From Burkholderiaceae bacterium (lineage in GTDB: Bacteria > Pseudomonadota > Gammaproteobacteria > Burkholderiales > Burkholderiaceae_F): 53,723 bases of DNA. Positions within the stretch are counted from its first letter, which is position 1. Each line of letters opens with the position of its first letter. Where the stretch lies: positions 1-53,723 of the forward strand of contig JALHMQ010000029.1 in NCBI GenBank assembly GCA_022843955.1, read 5' to 3'. Shown one piece after another: positions 28,677-39,271 of the stretch. The translations under genes and the position numbers were made by a program. The notes under the pieces are model-generated. The model searched no databases. It was not told where the DNA came from and saw nothing but the letters and a program-made list of their open reading frames with translations.

Positions 28677-29987
28677 TCACCGTGTGTCGCGATCACGGCT
28701 GCGCGCCGCGTCACGAGGAGCAGGCGGCACCACCGCCGTGGCAGCGTCGGCTGGAGCGGTCGCGGGCGGCCGCGCAGCGGCGTTGCCATCGGCAATCGCC
28801 TGCTGCATCAGTTTGTCGAGCGGCAGGTAAAGGAGATTGTTGCCGCTGCGTGTGTCGATCATGACCTTGCTCGCGTTCGTGAACACCTGCTGCATGGTCT
28901 CCAAATACAGACGGTCGCGGGTCACAGCCGGCGCCCGGTTGTACTCGACGAGGATTTGGCCGAAGCGCGACGCGTCGCCCTGCGCAGTCTCGATGACGCG
29001 CGACCGATAGCCCTCGGCTTCCTGAACGAGACGTGATGCCAGGCCGCGCGCACGAGGCACGACGTCGTTGGCGTAAGACTGTCCTTCGTTGATCTGACGC
29101 TCGCGATCCTGCGTGGCCCGCACGGCATCGTCGAACGCAGCCTGTACCTGCTCGGGAGGCTGGGCGTTCTGGATCGCCACCGCCGACACCAGGATCCCGG
29201 TCCCATAGCGATCAAGCATTTCCTGCATTCGCTTGCGAGCCTCCTCGGCGATCTCCTGACGCGACTCGTACAGCACCGAATCCATGGTCTTGCGTCCAAC
29301 CACCTCGCGCATTGCGCTTTCGGCCACCTGCTGGACGGATTCGATCGGCCCGCGGCTGTTGAACAGGTGGTCGCGCGCACCATCGGCCGTTTCCTTGATG
29401 CGGTACTGGACGGTGAAGTGCAGGTCGACAATGTTCTCGTCGTCTGTCAGCAGCAGCGCTTCCTTCAATCGATCGCCACGCCCACGCGCACCGATCTCGA
29501 TCGTGCGCAATGAGAGCACGTCGACCACCTCATGTGACTGGACTGGCCACGGGGCGCGCCAGCGAAAGCCCGGCGGCGTGCTTTCGCTGTAACGACCGAA
29601 GGTCGTGACGACGCCGACCTGACCCTCATTGACGATGTAGAAGCCGCTGAACAGCCAGATCAGCACGGCGGCACCTAGCACCGCGAGTGCGCCAATTCCG
29701 GCGCCGCGGGCATCCGGTCGTTTCCCACCGAAGCCCCCGCCTGTGCCACGGCCGTTGCCGCCGCCCTTGCCAAACAAACCGTTCAACCGCTTGTTGAAGT
29801 CACGCCAGAGCTCGTCGATATCGGGCGGGCCGTCTTGACCACCCGGCCGCTGAGGCTTGCCGCGCTCGCCGCGCGGCTCACCATTGCGTGGCTCGCGCTC
29901 GTTGCGGGCGTCGCGCGCCTCGCCGTCGTCCTTGTCATCACCACCCGAGCCTCCACTTCGGCCCCACTGCGGGTCGTTCAGCGACAT
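28677..29987 (-). CDS. hflK: Protease modulator HflK
   Basis: SPFH-domain partner of HflC, about 436 residues. The cytoplasmic N-terminus is strongly Gly/Asp/Arg-rich (a GGSGGDDKDDGE-like stretch and a Gly/Asn run near 70-85). A single transmembrane helix lies near 95-115, followed by the SPFH domain and coiled coil. The C-terminal tail is Ala/Pro-rich. MSLNDPQWG at 29987 matches the family start. An upstream ATG at 30011 would add eight residues. Confidence 0.95.
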   Translation of the reverse strand: MSLNDPQWGRSGGSGGDDKDDGEARDARNEREPRNGEPRGERGKPQRPGGQDGPPDIDELWRDFNKRLNGLFGKGGGNGRGTGGGFGGKRPDARGAGIGALAVLGAAVLIWLFSGFYIVNEGQVGVVTTFGRYSESTPPGFRWRAPWPVQSHEVVDVLSLRTIEIGARGRGDRLKEALLLTDDENIVDLHFTVQYRIKETADGARDHLFNSRGPIESVQQVAESAMREVVGRKTMDSVLYESRQEIAEEARKRMQEMLDRYGTGILVSAVAIQNAQPPEQVQAAFDDAVRATQDRERQINEGQSYANDVVPRARGLASRLVQEAEGYRSRVIETAQGDASRFGQILVEYNRAPAVTRDRLYLETMQQVFTNASKVMIDTRSGNNLLYLPLDKLMQQAIADGNAAARPPATAPADAATAVVPPAPRDAARSRDRDTR

Positions 29988-30050
29988 GGCATTTCCGTAC
30001 TGGGATTGCATTGACTGCCGTTCGTGAGGACCGCCGCGAAGCGGTCAGGA

Positions 30051-31244
30051 TCAGTGCGAGACATCAGCGGGGATCGATGGGTCGGCTTCGGAATCGACCG
30101 CAACATCGCGGCCGTCATCGGTGCGTGCGGCGCGCGCACGACCTGCGATGACCTCGCGCAGTTCATCGACGCCAGCGCCGGTTACTGCGCTCAAAAAAAC
30201 GCGAGAAAGCGTACCACAGGGGTCATGCTCGACACCCGCTGCACGGCCGAGCCGATCGACCTTGTTGAAGACCAGAAGCTGCGGCACATGGTCGGCGCCG
30301 ATCTCCCGCAGCACACGATCGACCTCGGCGATTTGCGCTTCGCGCGCCGGTGACGCCGCATCGACCACGTGCAGCAGAAGATCAGCCTCGACCGACTCTT
30401 CAAGCGTGGATTTGAACGCCTCAACGAGCGCGTGCGGCAGCCCCCGGATAAACCCGACCGTGTCGGAAAGCACCACTTCCACGTCCGGCGCGACGAAGCA
30501 GCGGCGCGAAGTAGTGTCCAAGGTGGCGAACAACTGGTCGGCCGCGTAGGCCTGGGCCCGAGTGAGGGCATTGAACAACGTCGACTTGCCGGCGTTGGTG
30601 TAGCCGACCAGCGAAACCGTGAACACATGCCGACGATCGCGCGAGCGACGCTGCGTGCGCCGCTGCTTGTGCAGCACCTTGAGTCGTTCGCGCAGTGCCT
30701 TGACCCGTGTCGTGATCATGCGGCGGTCGAGTTCGATCTGCTTCTCGCCCGGACCGCCCGTCTTCCCCAACCCGCCGCGCTGTCGCTCGAGGTGGGTCCA
30801 GCCGCGAACCAGCCGGGTCGACAGGTGGTCGAGTTGCGCCAGCTCAACCTGCAACTTGCCCTCGCGGCTCTTGGCACGCTGGCCAAAAATGTCGAGGATC
30901 AGCGCGGTGCGATCAAGTACCCGGGCATCCAGTTCGCGCTCGAGGTTGCGTTGCTGAGCCGGCGACAAGGCGACATCGAACAGCGCTACGCCTGCGCCAG
31001 TGGACTTCATCAGAGCCGCGATCTCCTCTGCCTTGCCGGAACCGACAAACAGCGCGGGATCGGGGCGCTCGCGGCGAGCCTGCATCACACCACCGACCGA
31101 AAAGCCGGCAGACTGGGCAAGCTGCTGCAATTCTTCCAGCGCGTCTTGCGCTGCGACGGGCCCGCTGCGGCCGACCGAGACACTGATCAGAAGGGCGCGA
31201 CCGGTGCGTTCGGCGCGTTCGCTCTCTACCTGGAAGACGGTCAG
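30051..31244 (-). CDS. hflX: Ribosome-splitting GTPase HflX, probable CTG start
   Basis: GTPase that binds the 50S subunit and rescues stalled ribosomes. The HflX N-domain includes [11 protein letters not shown] and [20 protein letters not shown]. The G domain has [14 protein letters not shown] and NKVD. The first conventional start in frame is TTG at 31130, but that would cut the conserved segment [14 protein letters not shown] and [12 protein letters not shown]. The frame is open upstream with no ATG, GTG or TTG. CTG at 31244, overlapping the hfq TGA and eight bases after GGAG, gives 397 residues. The residues after 31130 are certain, and the exact start is inferred. Confidence 0.9.
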   Translation of the reverse strand: MTVFQVESERAERTGRALLISVSVGRSGPVAAQDALEELQQLAQSAGFSVGGVMQARRERPDPALFVGSGKAEEIAALMKSTGAGVALFDVALSPAQQRNLERELDARVLDRTALILDIFGQRAKSREGKLQVELAQLDHLSTRLVRGWTHLERQRGGLGKTGGPGEKQIELDRRMITTRVKALRERLKVLHKQRRTQRRSRDRRHVFTVSLVGYTNAGKSTLFNALTRAQAYAADQLFATLDTTSRRCFVAPDVEVVLSDTVGFIRGLPHALVEAFKSTLEESVEADLLLHVVDAASPAREAQIAEVDRVLREIGADHVPQLLVFNKVDRLGRAAGVEHDPCGTLSRVFLSAVTGAGVDELREVIAGRARAARTDDGRDVAVDSEADPSIPADVSH

Positions 31245-31474
31245 CTTGAAGTCTCCACACTCAGATTGACTGGACGCGCCGGTACGACAGTCGAGATCGC
31301 GTGCTTGTAGACCATCTGCGTGACGGTGTTCCGCAGCAGCACGACATACTGATCAAATGACTCGATCTGGCCCTGAAGCTTGATGCCATTGACCAGGTAG
31401 ATCGACACCGGCACATGCTCCTTGCGCAGGGCATTAAGGAACGGGTCTTGTAGGAGTTGCCCTTTATTGCTCAT
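31241..31474 (-). CDS. hfq: RNA chaperone Hfq
   Basis: Hexameric Sm-like protein of 77 residues that pairs small RNAs with mRNAs. Sm1 ([20 protein letters not shown], about 8-27) and Sm2 with [10 protein letters not shown] (about 55-64) are intact, and there is a short C-terminal tail ([11 protein letters not shown]). ATG at 31474 follows GGAG. Longer in-frame sequence upstream lacks conservation. Its stop overlaps the proposed hflX start, the familiar hfq-hflX pair. Confidence 0.97.
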   Translation of the reverse strand: MSNKGQLLQDPFLNALRKEHVPVSIYLVNGIKLQGQIESFDQYVVLLRNTVTQMVYKHAISTVVPARPVNLSVETSS

Positions 31475-31541
31475 GTTTGCTCCGATGAGAGTGGCGGCAC
31501 TCAAGGTCGCGCCGCACACTGCCGCGCACGCGCCGAACTTA

Positions 31542-31596
31542 GATGGCGCCGCAGCAAGAAAATTCAATGTAAAGGAAAAGGAAGGGCGGCGCCATC
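31542..31596. repeat. 11-bp inverted repeat around an AT-rich spacer upstream of hfq
   Basis: GATGGCGCCGC at 31542-31552 is repeated as its exact complement at 31586-31596. The 33-bp spacer is the most AT-rich stretch in the neighbourhood (pyrimidine-rich on the minus strand, with TTGAAT at its hfq side). It lies between the der stop and hfq. It could be a der-distal stem-loop or an operator flanking the hfq promoter. Confidence 0.6.
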
Positions 31597-31630
31597 GCGC
31601 GCCCCGCATGACGGCCCGCGCACCGGAAGA

Positions 31631-32968
31631 TTAGGCCGAGCGCGCGCGGTCTGCGTAAGGGTTGGTGCTTGAGCGGAACTCGACCCGCAATGGCGTGCCG
31701 CTCAGTTCGAACAGATCGCGGAACCACCCTTCCAGGTAGCGGCGATATCCGTCACCGATGCCGTTCAGTCCGGAGCCATGGATGATGACGATCGGCGGGT
31801 TTTGCCCGCCTTGATGCGCATACCTCATCTTGGGACGGAACTGACCCGAACGCGGCGGTGGCTGCCGCTCGACTGCGGCCTGCAGCGCGCGCGTGAGTCG
31901 GGGCGTAGGCAGCTTGGCGAAGGCCGCCTTGTGCGCCTCCGCAACCGAGCGCATCACCGCGCCGAGTCCGGTTCGCTTGCGGGCGGAAATGAAGTGGATC
32001 CTGGCCCAACTCAGGAAGTGCAGCTTGCGCTCGACCTCGCGTTTGATGGTTGCGCGCTGGTAGTCATCCAGACCGTCCCACTTGTTGACGGCGACAACCA
32101 GCGCCCGTCCAGATTCAAGGATGTAGCCCGCGATGTGCGCGTCCTGGTCGGCAATCTCGCTACCGCCGTCGAGCAGGAGTATGGCGACGTTGCATTGCTC
32201 GATCGCCTGCAGGGTTTTGACCACCGAGAACTTCTCGACGCTCTCGAACACCTTGCCCCTGCGACGCAGACCGGCCGTGTCGATCAGTCTGTACGGCCGC
32301 TCGGCGTAGTCGAAGTCGACTGAAATGGCGTCGCGGGTGGTACCTGGCGCATCGAACGCGATCATGCGTTCCTCGCCGATCAGGGCATTCACCAGGGTGG
32401 ATTTGCCTACGTTCGGTCGACCGACGATCGCCACCCGGATGCGGCCCGAACCGTCCAGTGTTTCTGGATCCGCCGGTACCTCAAACCCCTCGAGGACCAG
32501 ATCCATCACTGCCGACACGCCATCGCCATGAGCGGCCGAGATCGCATAGGGCTCGCCGAGCCCGAGCTCGTGGAACTCGGCAGTCGCCGAGGCAGGCAGA
32601 CCCTCGGCCTTGTTGACCGCCAGCACCACGCGCCGGCCGGCACGGCGCAGGCGATCGGCAATGCGCTGATCCTGCGCGGTCAGGCCGTCACGCGCGTCGA
32701 GCAGGAAGATCACCACATCGCTCTCGGCGATCGCCAGTTCGGCCTGCGCCGCCATCTCCTTCACCAGACCCTCGGCCGCGACCGGCTCGAAGCCACCGGT
32801 GTCGATCACGAGGTACGGCATCGGGCCGACCAGGCCATCGCCATAGTGGCGATCGCGCGTCAGCCCGGGAAAGTCTGCAACCAGCGCCGCACGGGTGCGG
32901 GTGAGTCGATTGAACAAGGTCGACTTGCCCACGTTGGGACGCCCGACCAGGGCGACGACCGGCTTCAT
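31631..32968 (-). CDS. der: Ribosome biogenesis GTPase Der (EngA)
   Basis: Double-GTPase needed for 50S maturation, 445 residues. Two tandem G domains each have GRPNVGKST (about 9-17 and again near 185), with DTGG/DTAG switch II and NKAE/NKWD specificity motifs. A C-terminal KH-like domain and basic tail end the protein. It starts 16 bp after bamB, a conserved arrangement. Confidence 0.98.
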   Translation of the reverse strand: MKPVVALVGRPNVGKSTLFNRLTRTRAALVADFPGLTRDRHYGDGLVGPMPYLVIDTGGFEPVAAEGLVKEMAAQAELAIAESDVVIFLLDARDGLTAQDQRIADRLRRAGRRVVLAVNKAEGLPASATAEFHELGLGEPYAISAAHGDGVSAVMDLVLEGFEVPADPETLDGSGRIRVAIVGRPNVGKSTLVNALIGEERMIAFDAPGTTRDAISVDFDYAERPYRLIDTAGLRRRGKVFESVEKFSVVKTLQAIEQCNVAILLLDGGSEIADQDAHIAGYILESGRALVVAVNKWDGLDDYQRATIKREVERKLHFLSWARIHFISARKRTGLGAVMRSVAEAHKAAFAKLPTPRLTRALQAAVERQPPPRSGQFRPKMRYAHQGGQNPPIVIIHGSGLNGIGDGYRRYLEGWFRDLFELSGTPLRVEFRSSTNPYADRARSA

Positions 32969-32984
32969 GCGCGCGCGCCCCGCC

Positions 32985-34136
32985 TCACCGTTCGACGCTC
33001 AGGAACGCCAGCGCGCCGCCTTGCGTTTGAACGATGGCCCCGTTGGCCCATGCGCGGGGCGCAGCCGTGATCGCATCGCCCAGTGCCACGCGCGCAGCGA
33101 ACTCCCCGCTATCGGGTCGCAAGAAGTGCACGTAGCCTTTGAAGTCGCCGACCAGCACGGAAGAAGGCAGCACGAGCGGGTTGCTCAACTGGCGATTGGC
33201 AAGCGACGCGTTGCGCCACACGCTGGCGCCGCTGTCACGCGCGTGCGCCACCACGGCACCGCCCGCGTCCATGGCATAGACGTACTTCTCATCCATCGTG
33301 ACACCCGCACCGGCCGCCAAATCCCGCGCCCAGCGCAGGTTGCCGTTGGCATTGTCGACACAGGTCAAGCGGCCCTGAAACGCCGCGGCACAGGCATCGC
33401 GACCGCCGACGGCGAGCGCGCCGATGACGTCGGCCAGCCGCTCCACTTCGGTTGCCCCACGCGGCTCGGCCACCACGGCTTCCCAACGCACGGCGCCATT
33501 GGTCAGCGACAACGCCACCAGACGTCCCCCAGGTAAACCCACCAGCACGTTGTCGCCGATGAACGCCATGTCCGAGGTGGTCCGAAGCGTCAGCGGCGGC
33601 GGCGTGCGCGAGAAGCTCCAGCGCCGCTTGCCACTGTCGACTTCAAACGCGGTAATGCGCTGGTCGGTCGAGCGCACGATGACAACGCCACGGCCCACGA
33701 GCGGAGCGGTCAGTACGTCACTCGACAGCTGCGCGCGCCAGCCCGGCTTGCCGTCCGCAGCGTACGTCAGCAGTTCGCCCTTCGCCGTTCCCACGGCAAC
33801 GACGAATCCGTCGCTTCCGACACCAGCCGTCAGTCGCGCATCCGTATCGATGCGCCAGATCACTTCTCCGGTAGCCGGCGCAACCCGCACGAGCGTGCCG
33901 TTGGAGCCTGCGGCATACACGGCGTTATCAAGGACCGCCGGCTGCAGCGGCGCACCCTTTGCATCACCGACGTTGACGCGCCAGGCGGTGCGAACGTTGA
34001 GTGTCTGCTTGAAGTCCACCAGCTCGGCCGGCTTGGACACTTCGCTCTTGCTCGACGAACAAGCCGACAGCAACAGCGCGCCGCTGGCCGCGACTGCAAG
34101 CAGAAGGTGGCCGAGCCTTGGAACGATCATTGTCAT
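32985..34136 (-). CDS. bamB: Outer membrane assembly lipoprotein BamB
   Basis: Eight-bladed beta-propeller lipoprotein of the BAM complex that inserts outer-membrane proteins. It has 383 residues. The lipobox LLLSAC puts the lipid-anchored Cys near residue 26. PQQ-type repeat strands recur (for example [37 protein letters not shown]). ATG at 34136 overlaps the yfgM stop by one base (TGATG). An ATG two codons in is also possible. Confidence 0.96.
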   Translation of the reverse strand: MTMIVPRLGHLLLAVAASGALLLSACSSSKSEVSKPAELVDFKQTLNVRTAWRVNVGDAKGAPLQPAVLDNAVYAAGSNGTLVRVAPATGEVIWRIDTDARLTAGVGSDGFVVAVGTAKGELLTYAADGKPGWRAQLSSDVLTAPLVGRGVVIVRSTDQRITAFEVDSGKRRWSFSRTPPPLTLRTTSDMAFIGDNVLVGLPGGRLVALSLTNGAVRWEAVVAEPRGATEVERLADVIGALAVGGRDACAAAFQGRLTCVDNANGNLRWARDLAAGAGVTMDEKYVYAMDAGGAVVAHARDSGASVWRNASLANRQLSNPLVLPSSVLVGDFKGYVHFLRPDSGEFAARVALGDAITAAPRAWANGAIVQTQGGALAFLSVER

Positions 34137-34777
34137 CAGGACACCGCGGGCGCCGGCACGGAATCGAGCTTCAGCTGCAGCAGTTGCCGCAACGGGTGCT
34201 GGGTATCCGCCTTGTCGAGGGCGACCTGCCACGCGGCACGCGCCTCGGCGGCCTTGCCCTGCGCCAGCAACACGTCGCCGCGGCGATCGGCAAACGCGGT
34301 CTGGTGCGCGACCGGCACATCGCCGGCGAGTACCTTCAACGCCTCGTCGTAGCTCTTCTCGTCGAGCAGCACGCCCGCCAGCCGCACGCGCGCAATCAAA
34401 ACGAACTCCTCATGACCCGACTTGTCGATCACCCACTTCAGCTGAGCACGCGCCGCCGGCAGGTCGTTCGCCTCGTGGTTTACCTTGGCGGCATGCAACG
34501 CCGACATTGAGGCGAACACCGTGCGGCCATGGTTCTGAATGAGCGTGCCGGTGAGTTCCTTCACACGGGCGCCGTTGTTCTCACCAAGGGCCTTGAGCAC
34601 CAGTTCGTAGGCAGCTGATGCCGACGCTGCCTCGCGCCGCTCGTACCAGCGCCAGCCGTTCCAACCAGCGACCGCAAGCAGTGCCAGCGTCACCACGGCA
34701 AGAAGGAAGTTGCCGTACTTTTCCCACCACGCCTTGAACGTAGCGAGTTGTTCCTGTTCCTGAAGGTCGTATGCCAT
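34136..34777 (-). CDS. yfgM: YfgM family tetratricopeptide protein
   Basis: Inner-membrane protein of 213 residues with a short cytoplasmic N-terminus (MAYDLQEQEQL, a family hallmark). One transmembrane helix spans about 24-45, and the TPR-rich periplasmic domain follows. YfgM associates with the SecYEG translocon and periplasmic chaperones. It sits between hisS and bamB as in most beta- and gammaproteobacteria. Confidence 0.93.
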   Translation of the reverse strand: MAYDLQEQEQLATFKAWWEKYGNFLLAVVTLALLAVAGWNGWRWYERREAASASAAYELVLKALGENNGARVKELTGTLIQNHGRTVFASMSALHAAKVNHEANDLPAARAQLKWVIDKSGHEEFVLIARVRLAGVLLDEKSYDEALKVLAGDVPVAHQTAFADRRGDVLLAQGKAAEARAAWQVALDKADTQHPLRQLLQLKLDSVPAPAVS

Positions 34778-34821
34778 GGGTCCCTGCGAGTCCGCTCGTG
34801 CTGTGTTGTTCGTTACGTTAT

Positions 34822-36132
34822 CTATTGGAGCGGCGTCTCGGCCGCCTGCAATGCCTCGATCAGCGCGTCGGCCAGTTGCGCCAAGGGCACGCTGGATTGC
34901 TGCGCAAAGGCGCGCTCCGCGGCGCCGCTGCGCAGCGCCTTGACCGCCGCGCTGTCTGCCTGCAGTTCCGCCTCGCCGATGATGACGGCGAACTCGGCGC
35001 CGCTCGCATCGGCCTTCTTCATCTGCGACTTCATGCTGGCGTCGCCGGCATGCAGCACCACGTCGAGGCCCGCATCGCGCAGCCGCTCAGCGACCAGGAA
35101 CGCGTGGGTTCGCGTGGCGCCGCCCTGGTGAAGGACGTAGGCGTCGCAACCGGGCGCGATGTCCACCTGGCCGCCGTCCTTGAGCAACTCGATGACGCGC
35201 TCGATGCCCATGCCGAAACCGATGCCTGGGGTCGGCTTGCCGCCCATTCGCTCGATCAGCGGATCGTAGCGACCACCGCCGCAGATCGTGCCCTGGCTGC
35301 CCAGCGCATCGGTGATCCACTCGAACACCGTGAGGTTGTAGTAGTCCAGTCCACGCACGAGGCGTGGATTGACGCCGAACTCGACACCAGCCGCCGTCAG
35401 TAGTTGCTGCAGGCCGTCGAAGTGGGCGCGCGATGCCTCACCCAGGTAGGCGCAAATGCGCGGCGCACCATCGACGACCTCAGCCAACGCCGGATTCTTG
35501 GTGTCGAGAATGCGCAGCGGATTGCTGTGCAGGCGGCGCTTGGCGTCAGCGTCAAGCGCGCTCTCGTGCCGCTCGAAGTATGCGATGAGGTCGGCGCGAT
35601 GCGCGGCGCGCTCGGCCGCCTGCCCGAGGCAATTGATCTGCAGTCGCACTTTGGGCAACTGCAAAATCTGCCATAGCCGCGCCAGCATCACGATCAGCTC
35701 CGCGTCGATGTCCGGGCCGGCGAAGCCGATCGCCTCGACGTTGACCTGATGGAACTGCCGGTAGCGCCCGCGCTGCGGACGCTCGTGCCGAAACACCGGT
35801 CCCATCGACCACACGCGGCGCGGCGCGTCATAGGTGAGGTTGTGTTCGATCGCGGCACGCACCACGCCAGCGGTGAACTCCGGCCGCAGCGTCAGGTGCT
35901 CGCCGTTGAGGCGGTCTTCGAACGAGTACATCTCCTTTTCGACGATGTCAGTGACTTCGCCGATGCCCTTCACGAAAAGCTCGGTGTACTCGACGATCGG
36001 CGTTCGGATCTGTTGATAGCCATAGCTGCGCAGCCAGTCGGCGATGCGCGCCTCGAACCACTCCCACAGCGGGGCCTCGGCGGGCAATAGGTCGTTCATG
36101 CCGCGCACGGCAGATAGTTTCCTGGAGCTCAT
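34822..36132 (-). CDS. hisS: Histidyl-tRNA synthetase
   Basis: Class II synthetase of 436 residues. Motif 1 region [10 protein letters not shown] at the start, motif 2 [20 protein letters not shown] near 115-134, and the His-specific [13 protein letters not shown] near 265 are present. Motif 3 [11 protein letters not shown] near 315 and the C-terminal anticodon-binding domain follow. It starts 2 bp after the ispG stop. It is distinct from hisZ in the same window, which lacks the anticodon domain. Confidence 0.98.
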   Translation of the reverse strand: MSSRKLSAVRGMNDLLPAEAPLWEWFEARIADWLRSYGYQQIRTPIVEYTELFVKGIGEVTDIVEKEMYSFEDRLNGEHLTLRPEFTAGVVRAAIEHNLTYDAPRRVWSMGPVFRHERPQRGRYRQFHQVNVEAIGFAGPDIDAELIVMLARLWQILQLPKVRLQINCLGQAAERAAHRADLIAYFERHESALDADAKRRLHSNPLRILDTKNPALAEVVDGAPRICAYLGEASRAHFDGLQQLLTAAGVEFGVNPRLVRGLDYYNLTVFEWITDALGSQGTICGGGRYDPLIERMGGKPTPGIGFGMGIERVIELLKDGGQVDIAPGCDAYVLHQGGATRTHAFLVAERLRDAGLDVVLHAGDASMKSQMKKADASGAEFAVIIGEAELQADSAAVKALRSGAAERAFAQQSSVPLAQLADALIEALQAAETPLQ

Positions 36133-36134
36133 TG

Positions 36135-37424
36135 CTATGCCGCGGCGCGCGTGTACCGGCGCTGCACGTAGTCCTCGACGATCGCCTGGAACTCCTCGGC
36201 GATTCGCTCGCCCTTCAGTGTGACCGTGCGCTCGCCGTCGACAAACACCGGCGCCACCGGTGCCTCGCCGGAGCCCGGCAGGCTGATCCCAATATTGGCG
36301 TGCTTGCTTTCACCCGGACCGTTGACGACGCAACCCATGACCGCGACGTTCATCGACTCCACGCCGGGATACGACTGGCGCCATGCCGGCATCTGCTCGC
36401 GCAGATAGTCCTGGATCTTCTCAGCGAGTTCCTGGAAAAAGGTGCTGGTGGTGCGACCGCAGCCCGGGCAGGCGATGACCATGGGCGTGAAGGCACGCAG
36501 GCCAAGCGTCTGCAGGATCTGCTGGGAGACCTCGACCTCCTTGGTGCGCGGCTCGCCGGGCGCCGGCGTGAGGGATACGCGGATGGTGTCGCCGATGCCC
36601 TCCTGCAACAGCACCGCGAGCGCCGCGGTGGAGGCGACGATGCCCTTGCTGCCCATGCCTGCTTCCGTCAGGCCAAGGTGCAGCGGGTAGTCACAGCGGC
36701 GCGCCAGTTCGCGATAGACGGCGATCAGGTCCTGCACGCCACTCACCTTGGCGGACAGGACGATCATGTCGCCACCCAGGCCGATCTTTTCCGCGCGCTG
36801 CGCATTTTCGATGGCCGATCGCACCAGGGCCTCGCGCAGCACGGCATTGGCGGTCCAGGGCTGCGGGCGATGGCTGTTCTCGTCCATCATGCGCGCCAGC
36901 AGTTCCTGGTCGAGCGAACCCCAGTTGACGCCGATGCGAACCGGCTTGCCATGGCGGGCTGCGATCTCGATCATCCGCGCGAAATTGTCTTCCCGCTTGG
37001 CACCGCGACCGACGTTGCCGGGGTTGATCCGATACGCCGACAGCGCTTGGGCGCAGCCCGGATAGTCGGCCAGCAGCTTGTGTCCGTTGTAGTGGAAGTC
37101 GCCCACCAGCGGCGCGTCGATCCCCATCCGATCGAGCTGAACGCGGATGGCGTCGACCTCAGCCGCCGCCTCGGGCGAGTTGACGGTGATGCGCACCACT
37201 TCGCTGCCCGCCTGCGCAAGTTCCTTCACCTGGATCGCGGTGCCGATTGCGTCGGCCGTGTCGGTGTTGGTCATCGACTGCACCATCACCGGGGCGTCGC
37301 CGCCGATGCGCACTTCGCGCGCGCCCCAGCGCACCCTCACCTGCCGCGTGGGATGGCGGGCAAGCGGGCCGATCACGGCGGGCAGACAATCAACGACGGC
37401 AGCAGCAGCGGCAGGCTGATTCAT
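36135..37424 (-). CDS. ispG: 4-hydroxy-3-methylbut-2-enyl diphosphate synthase (flavodoxin), IspG
   Basis: Iron-sulfur enzyme of the MEP isoprenoid pathway, 429 residues, longer than the 372-residue E. coli form but usual for betaproteobacteria. The TIM-barrel start has [15 protein letters not shown]. The C-terminal Fe-S cluster ligands are the two Cys in CPGCGRTT and the Cys in GCVVNGPGE, with NGPGES completing the signature. It lies in rodZ-ispG-hisS with gaps of 7 and 2 bp. Confidence 0.97.
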   Translation of the reverse strand: MNQPAAAAAVVDCLPAVIGPLARHPTRQVRVRWGAREVRIGGDAPVMVQSMTNTDTADAIGTAIQVKELAQAGSEVVRITVNSPEAAAEVDAIRVQLDRMGIDAPLVGDFHYNGHKLLADYPGCAQALSAYRINPGNVGRGAKREDNFARMIEIAARHGKPVRIGVNWGSLDQELLARMMDENSHRPQPWTANAVLREALVRSAIENAQRAEKIGLGGDMIVLSAKVSGVQDLIAVYRELARRCDYPLHLGLTEAGMGSKGIVASTAALAVLLQEGIGDTIRVSLTPAPGEPRTKEVEVSQQILQTLGLRAFTPMVIACPGCGRTTSTFFQELAEKIQDYLREQMPAWRQSYPGVESMNVAVMGCVVNGPGESKHANIGISLPGSGEAPVAPVFVDGERTVTLKGERIAEEFQAIVEDYVQRRYTRAAA

Positions 37425-37431
37425 CGTCGGT

Positions 37432-38454
37432 TCACTCCAGCGTCAGGCGTGCCAGGTCGTCGGCACGGGCATGGGGCTTCAAATCGATGGGCTTGCCACG
37501 GTACTCGAGGCGCACTGCGGAAGAGTTACCGATCACCAGGCGCAGAGGCGGTTGCACCGGCGCCAGACGCCTCTCGGTGCCGGGCTCCTGCAAACCGCTG
37601 AGGATGACGGCGCCGTCGGCCTGCGTGATCTCGATCCAGGACGGGCGATCGCCGATGAGCAGCCGCACTCCGTTGAGCAACGGAGCCGAAGCAGCAGCGG
37701 ACGCGGGCGGTGCCGATGCCGCCGACGACACCGCGCTTTTCGTCGCCGCAGGCGTACGTTCAGCCGACGGGGCGCCCTCTGCCGGTGACGCTGGCGCTTG
37801 CGGGACAGCCGCGTCAGGGACAGCCACAGGCGTGGCGCTGCCGCTGGACGCTGCGCCGGCAGGTTGGGGGTCGGCTGTCGGCGCGGTTGTCGTCACCACG
37901 GTCGGCTCGGCGGTCGGGGTGCGCAAGGATGCCAACCACCCAATCAGGCCCAGCACGATCAGCACGACCAATGCGCCACCGACCACGGTGACGCGCGAGT
38001 TGCCGTCGGCACCAGCGCGGCGCACGTCGCTGCGCAAGATTCCAGCGGCGGCGAGCGGGTCGCCCCGCGACGCGGCCGTCGGCAGGCGTGTTGCCAGATC
38101 GGCCAGCAACGGCGCTGGGTTGAGTTGCAGTTCCTTGGCGTAATTGCGCACGAAGCCGCGCACGAAAGGGGCTTCAGGCAGAGCCGCCAGTTGTTCCTCC
38201 TCGAGGGCGCTGACTTGGCGGGGATGCAGGCGCAGGCGAGCCGCCATGTCGGCGACGGACAGGCCCATGCGCTCACGCGTCTGTGCGAGCGTGTAGCCGA
38301 ATCCGGTCGGATGCACCGCCTCGGCCTGCGCAGACTGCGCGCTGGCTCCGGAAACCGGATCGACCGACGCCGGCGTCAAGGCAGCGCCGACCTCCCCAGC
38401 CTCGCGCGGGTCGTCGACCGCTCTCGCGCGCACGTCGGAGTCGAGGTCAGTCAT
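37432..38454 (-). CDS. rodZ: RodZ-like cytoskeletal membrane protein (HTH, TM, DUF4115)
   Basis: Protein of 340 residues with a cytoplasmic helix-turn-helix near 50-115 ([20 protein letters not shown]), one transmembrane helix near 165-185, an Ala/Pro/Ser-rich linker and a C-terminal DUF4115 domain ([16 protein letters not shown]). RodZ links MreB to the membrane and supports rod shape. The ATG at 38454 lies inside the 3' end of the pilW gene (8-bp overlap). Identity is by architecture and neighbourhood. Confidence 0.9.
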   Translation of the reverse strand: MTDLDSDVRARAVDDPREAGEVGAALTPASVDPVSGASAQSAQAEAVHPTGFGYTLAQTRERMGLSVADMAARLRLHPRQVSALEEEQLAALPEAPFVRGFVRNYAKELQLNPAPLLADLATRLPTAASRGDPLAAAGILRSDVRRAGADGNSRVTVVGGALVVLIVLGLIGWLASLRTPTAEPTVVTTTAPTADPQPAGAASSGSATPVAVPDAAVPQAPASPAEGAPSAERTPAATKSAVSSAASAPPASAAASAPLLNGVRLLIGDRPSWIEITQADGAVILSGLQEPGTERRLAPVQPPLRLVIGNSSAVRLEYRGKPIDLKPHARADDLARLTLE

Positions 38455-39247
38455 CGAACTTCTCACGCCTCAACAGACTGGCTTCGTTGGAGTTGGAGAA
38501 GCGGCGCCGTAGCTGATCGGCATACTGTCTCTCGGCGCGCACGTCGCCCTGCGCCCGAGCGATGCGCAAGCCGAGCCAAAGCGCTTCCGCATTCGGCTCC
38601 ACGTCACGCTCCAACAGGCTGAAATAGAAGTTCGCGCGGTCCAGCTGCCGAGTCGCCAGATACAGGCGAGCGAGCTGAAACTTCACCACCGGTGACGAGG
38701 CATCCGATTCGAACGAACGCCGCAGGAAGGTCTCAGCGGTCTTGTAGTCCTTCAACTGCATCAGGCAAACGCCGGCGTTTTGCAGCGGCAGCGCCGGCGT
38801 GGCGTAGAGCCGATTGTCGGCGGCCCGCTGAAAGTGGGCCAGCGACTCGCGCTCGCGCCCGGTGCGGCACAGAAACCAGCCGTAATTGTTGTTGATTTCG
38901 GGGCTGTCGATGTCGATCTTCAATGCGCGACCGAAATTCGCTTCCGCCTGCGCCCTGTCATCGAGCTCCATGTAGATCAGGCCCAGCAGCGCGTACGCCT
39001 GCGACAGGTTGGGATCGATGCTGAGCGCCTGCTTGACCTCATCGATCGCCACCGCGTATTGGCGCTGACTGTAGTAGTTGGACGCCAGGCGCAAGCGCAG
39101 CGACGCGCGCTTCTGAAGATCGGCTTCGCTGCTCTGGGTTGCGCCCGGATTCTCCACCTGCCGGCCGTTGACCGTGGTTGTCGTCTCGCAAGCGCCGAGC
39201 GCCAAGATGGCAGTGCATGCCCAGGCCGAGACTCGCATCGTGTGCAT
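38447..39247 (-). CDS. pilW: Type IV pilus assembly lipoprotein PilF/PilW (TPR)
   Basis: TPR lipoprotein of 266 residues that in other bacteria helps PilQ secretin assembly. The lipobox ILALGAC puts Cys near residue 20. Tandem TPR units include YAVAIDEVKQALSIDPN, AYALLGLIYMEL and NNYGWFLCRTGR. The position before rodZ-ispG is conserved, and other pil genes are not in the window, so pilus production here is not shown. Confidence 0.92.
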   Translation of the reverse strand: MHTMRVSAWACTAILALGACETTTTVNGRQVENPGATQSSEADLQKRASLRLRLASNYYSQRQYAVAIDEVKQALSIDPNLSQAYALLGLIYMELDDRAQAEANFGRALKIDIDSPEINNNYGWFLCRTGRERESLAHFQRAADNRLYATPALPLQNAGVCLMQLKDYKTAETFLRRSFESDASSPVVKFQLARLYLATRQLDRANFYFSLLERDVEPNAEALWLGLRIARAQGDVRAERQYADQLRRRFSNSNEASLLRREKFDD

Positions 39248-39271
39248 CAGTTCAGGCTCCGCTTGTCGGAC

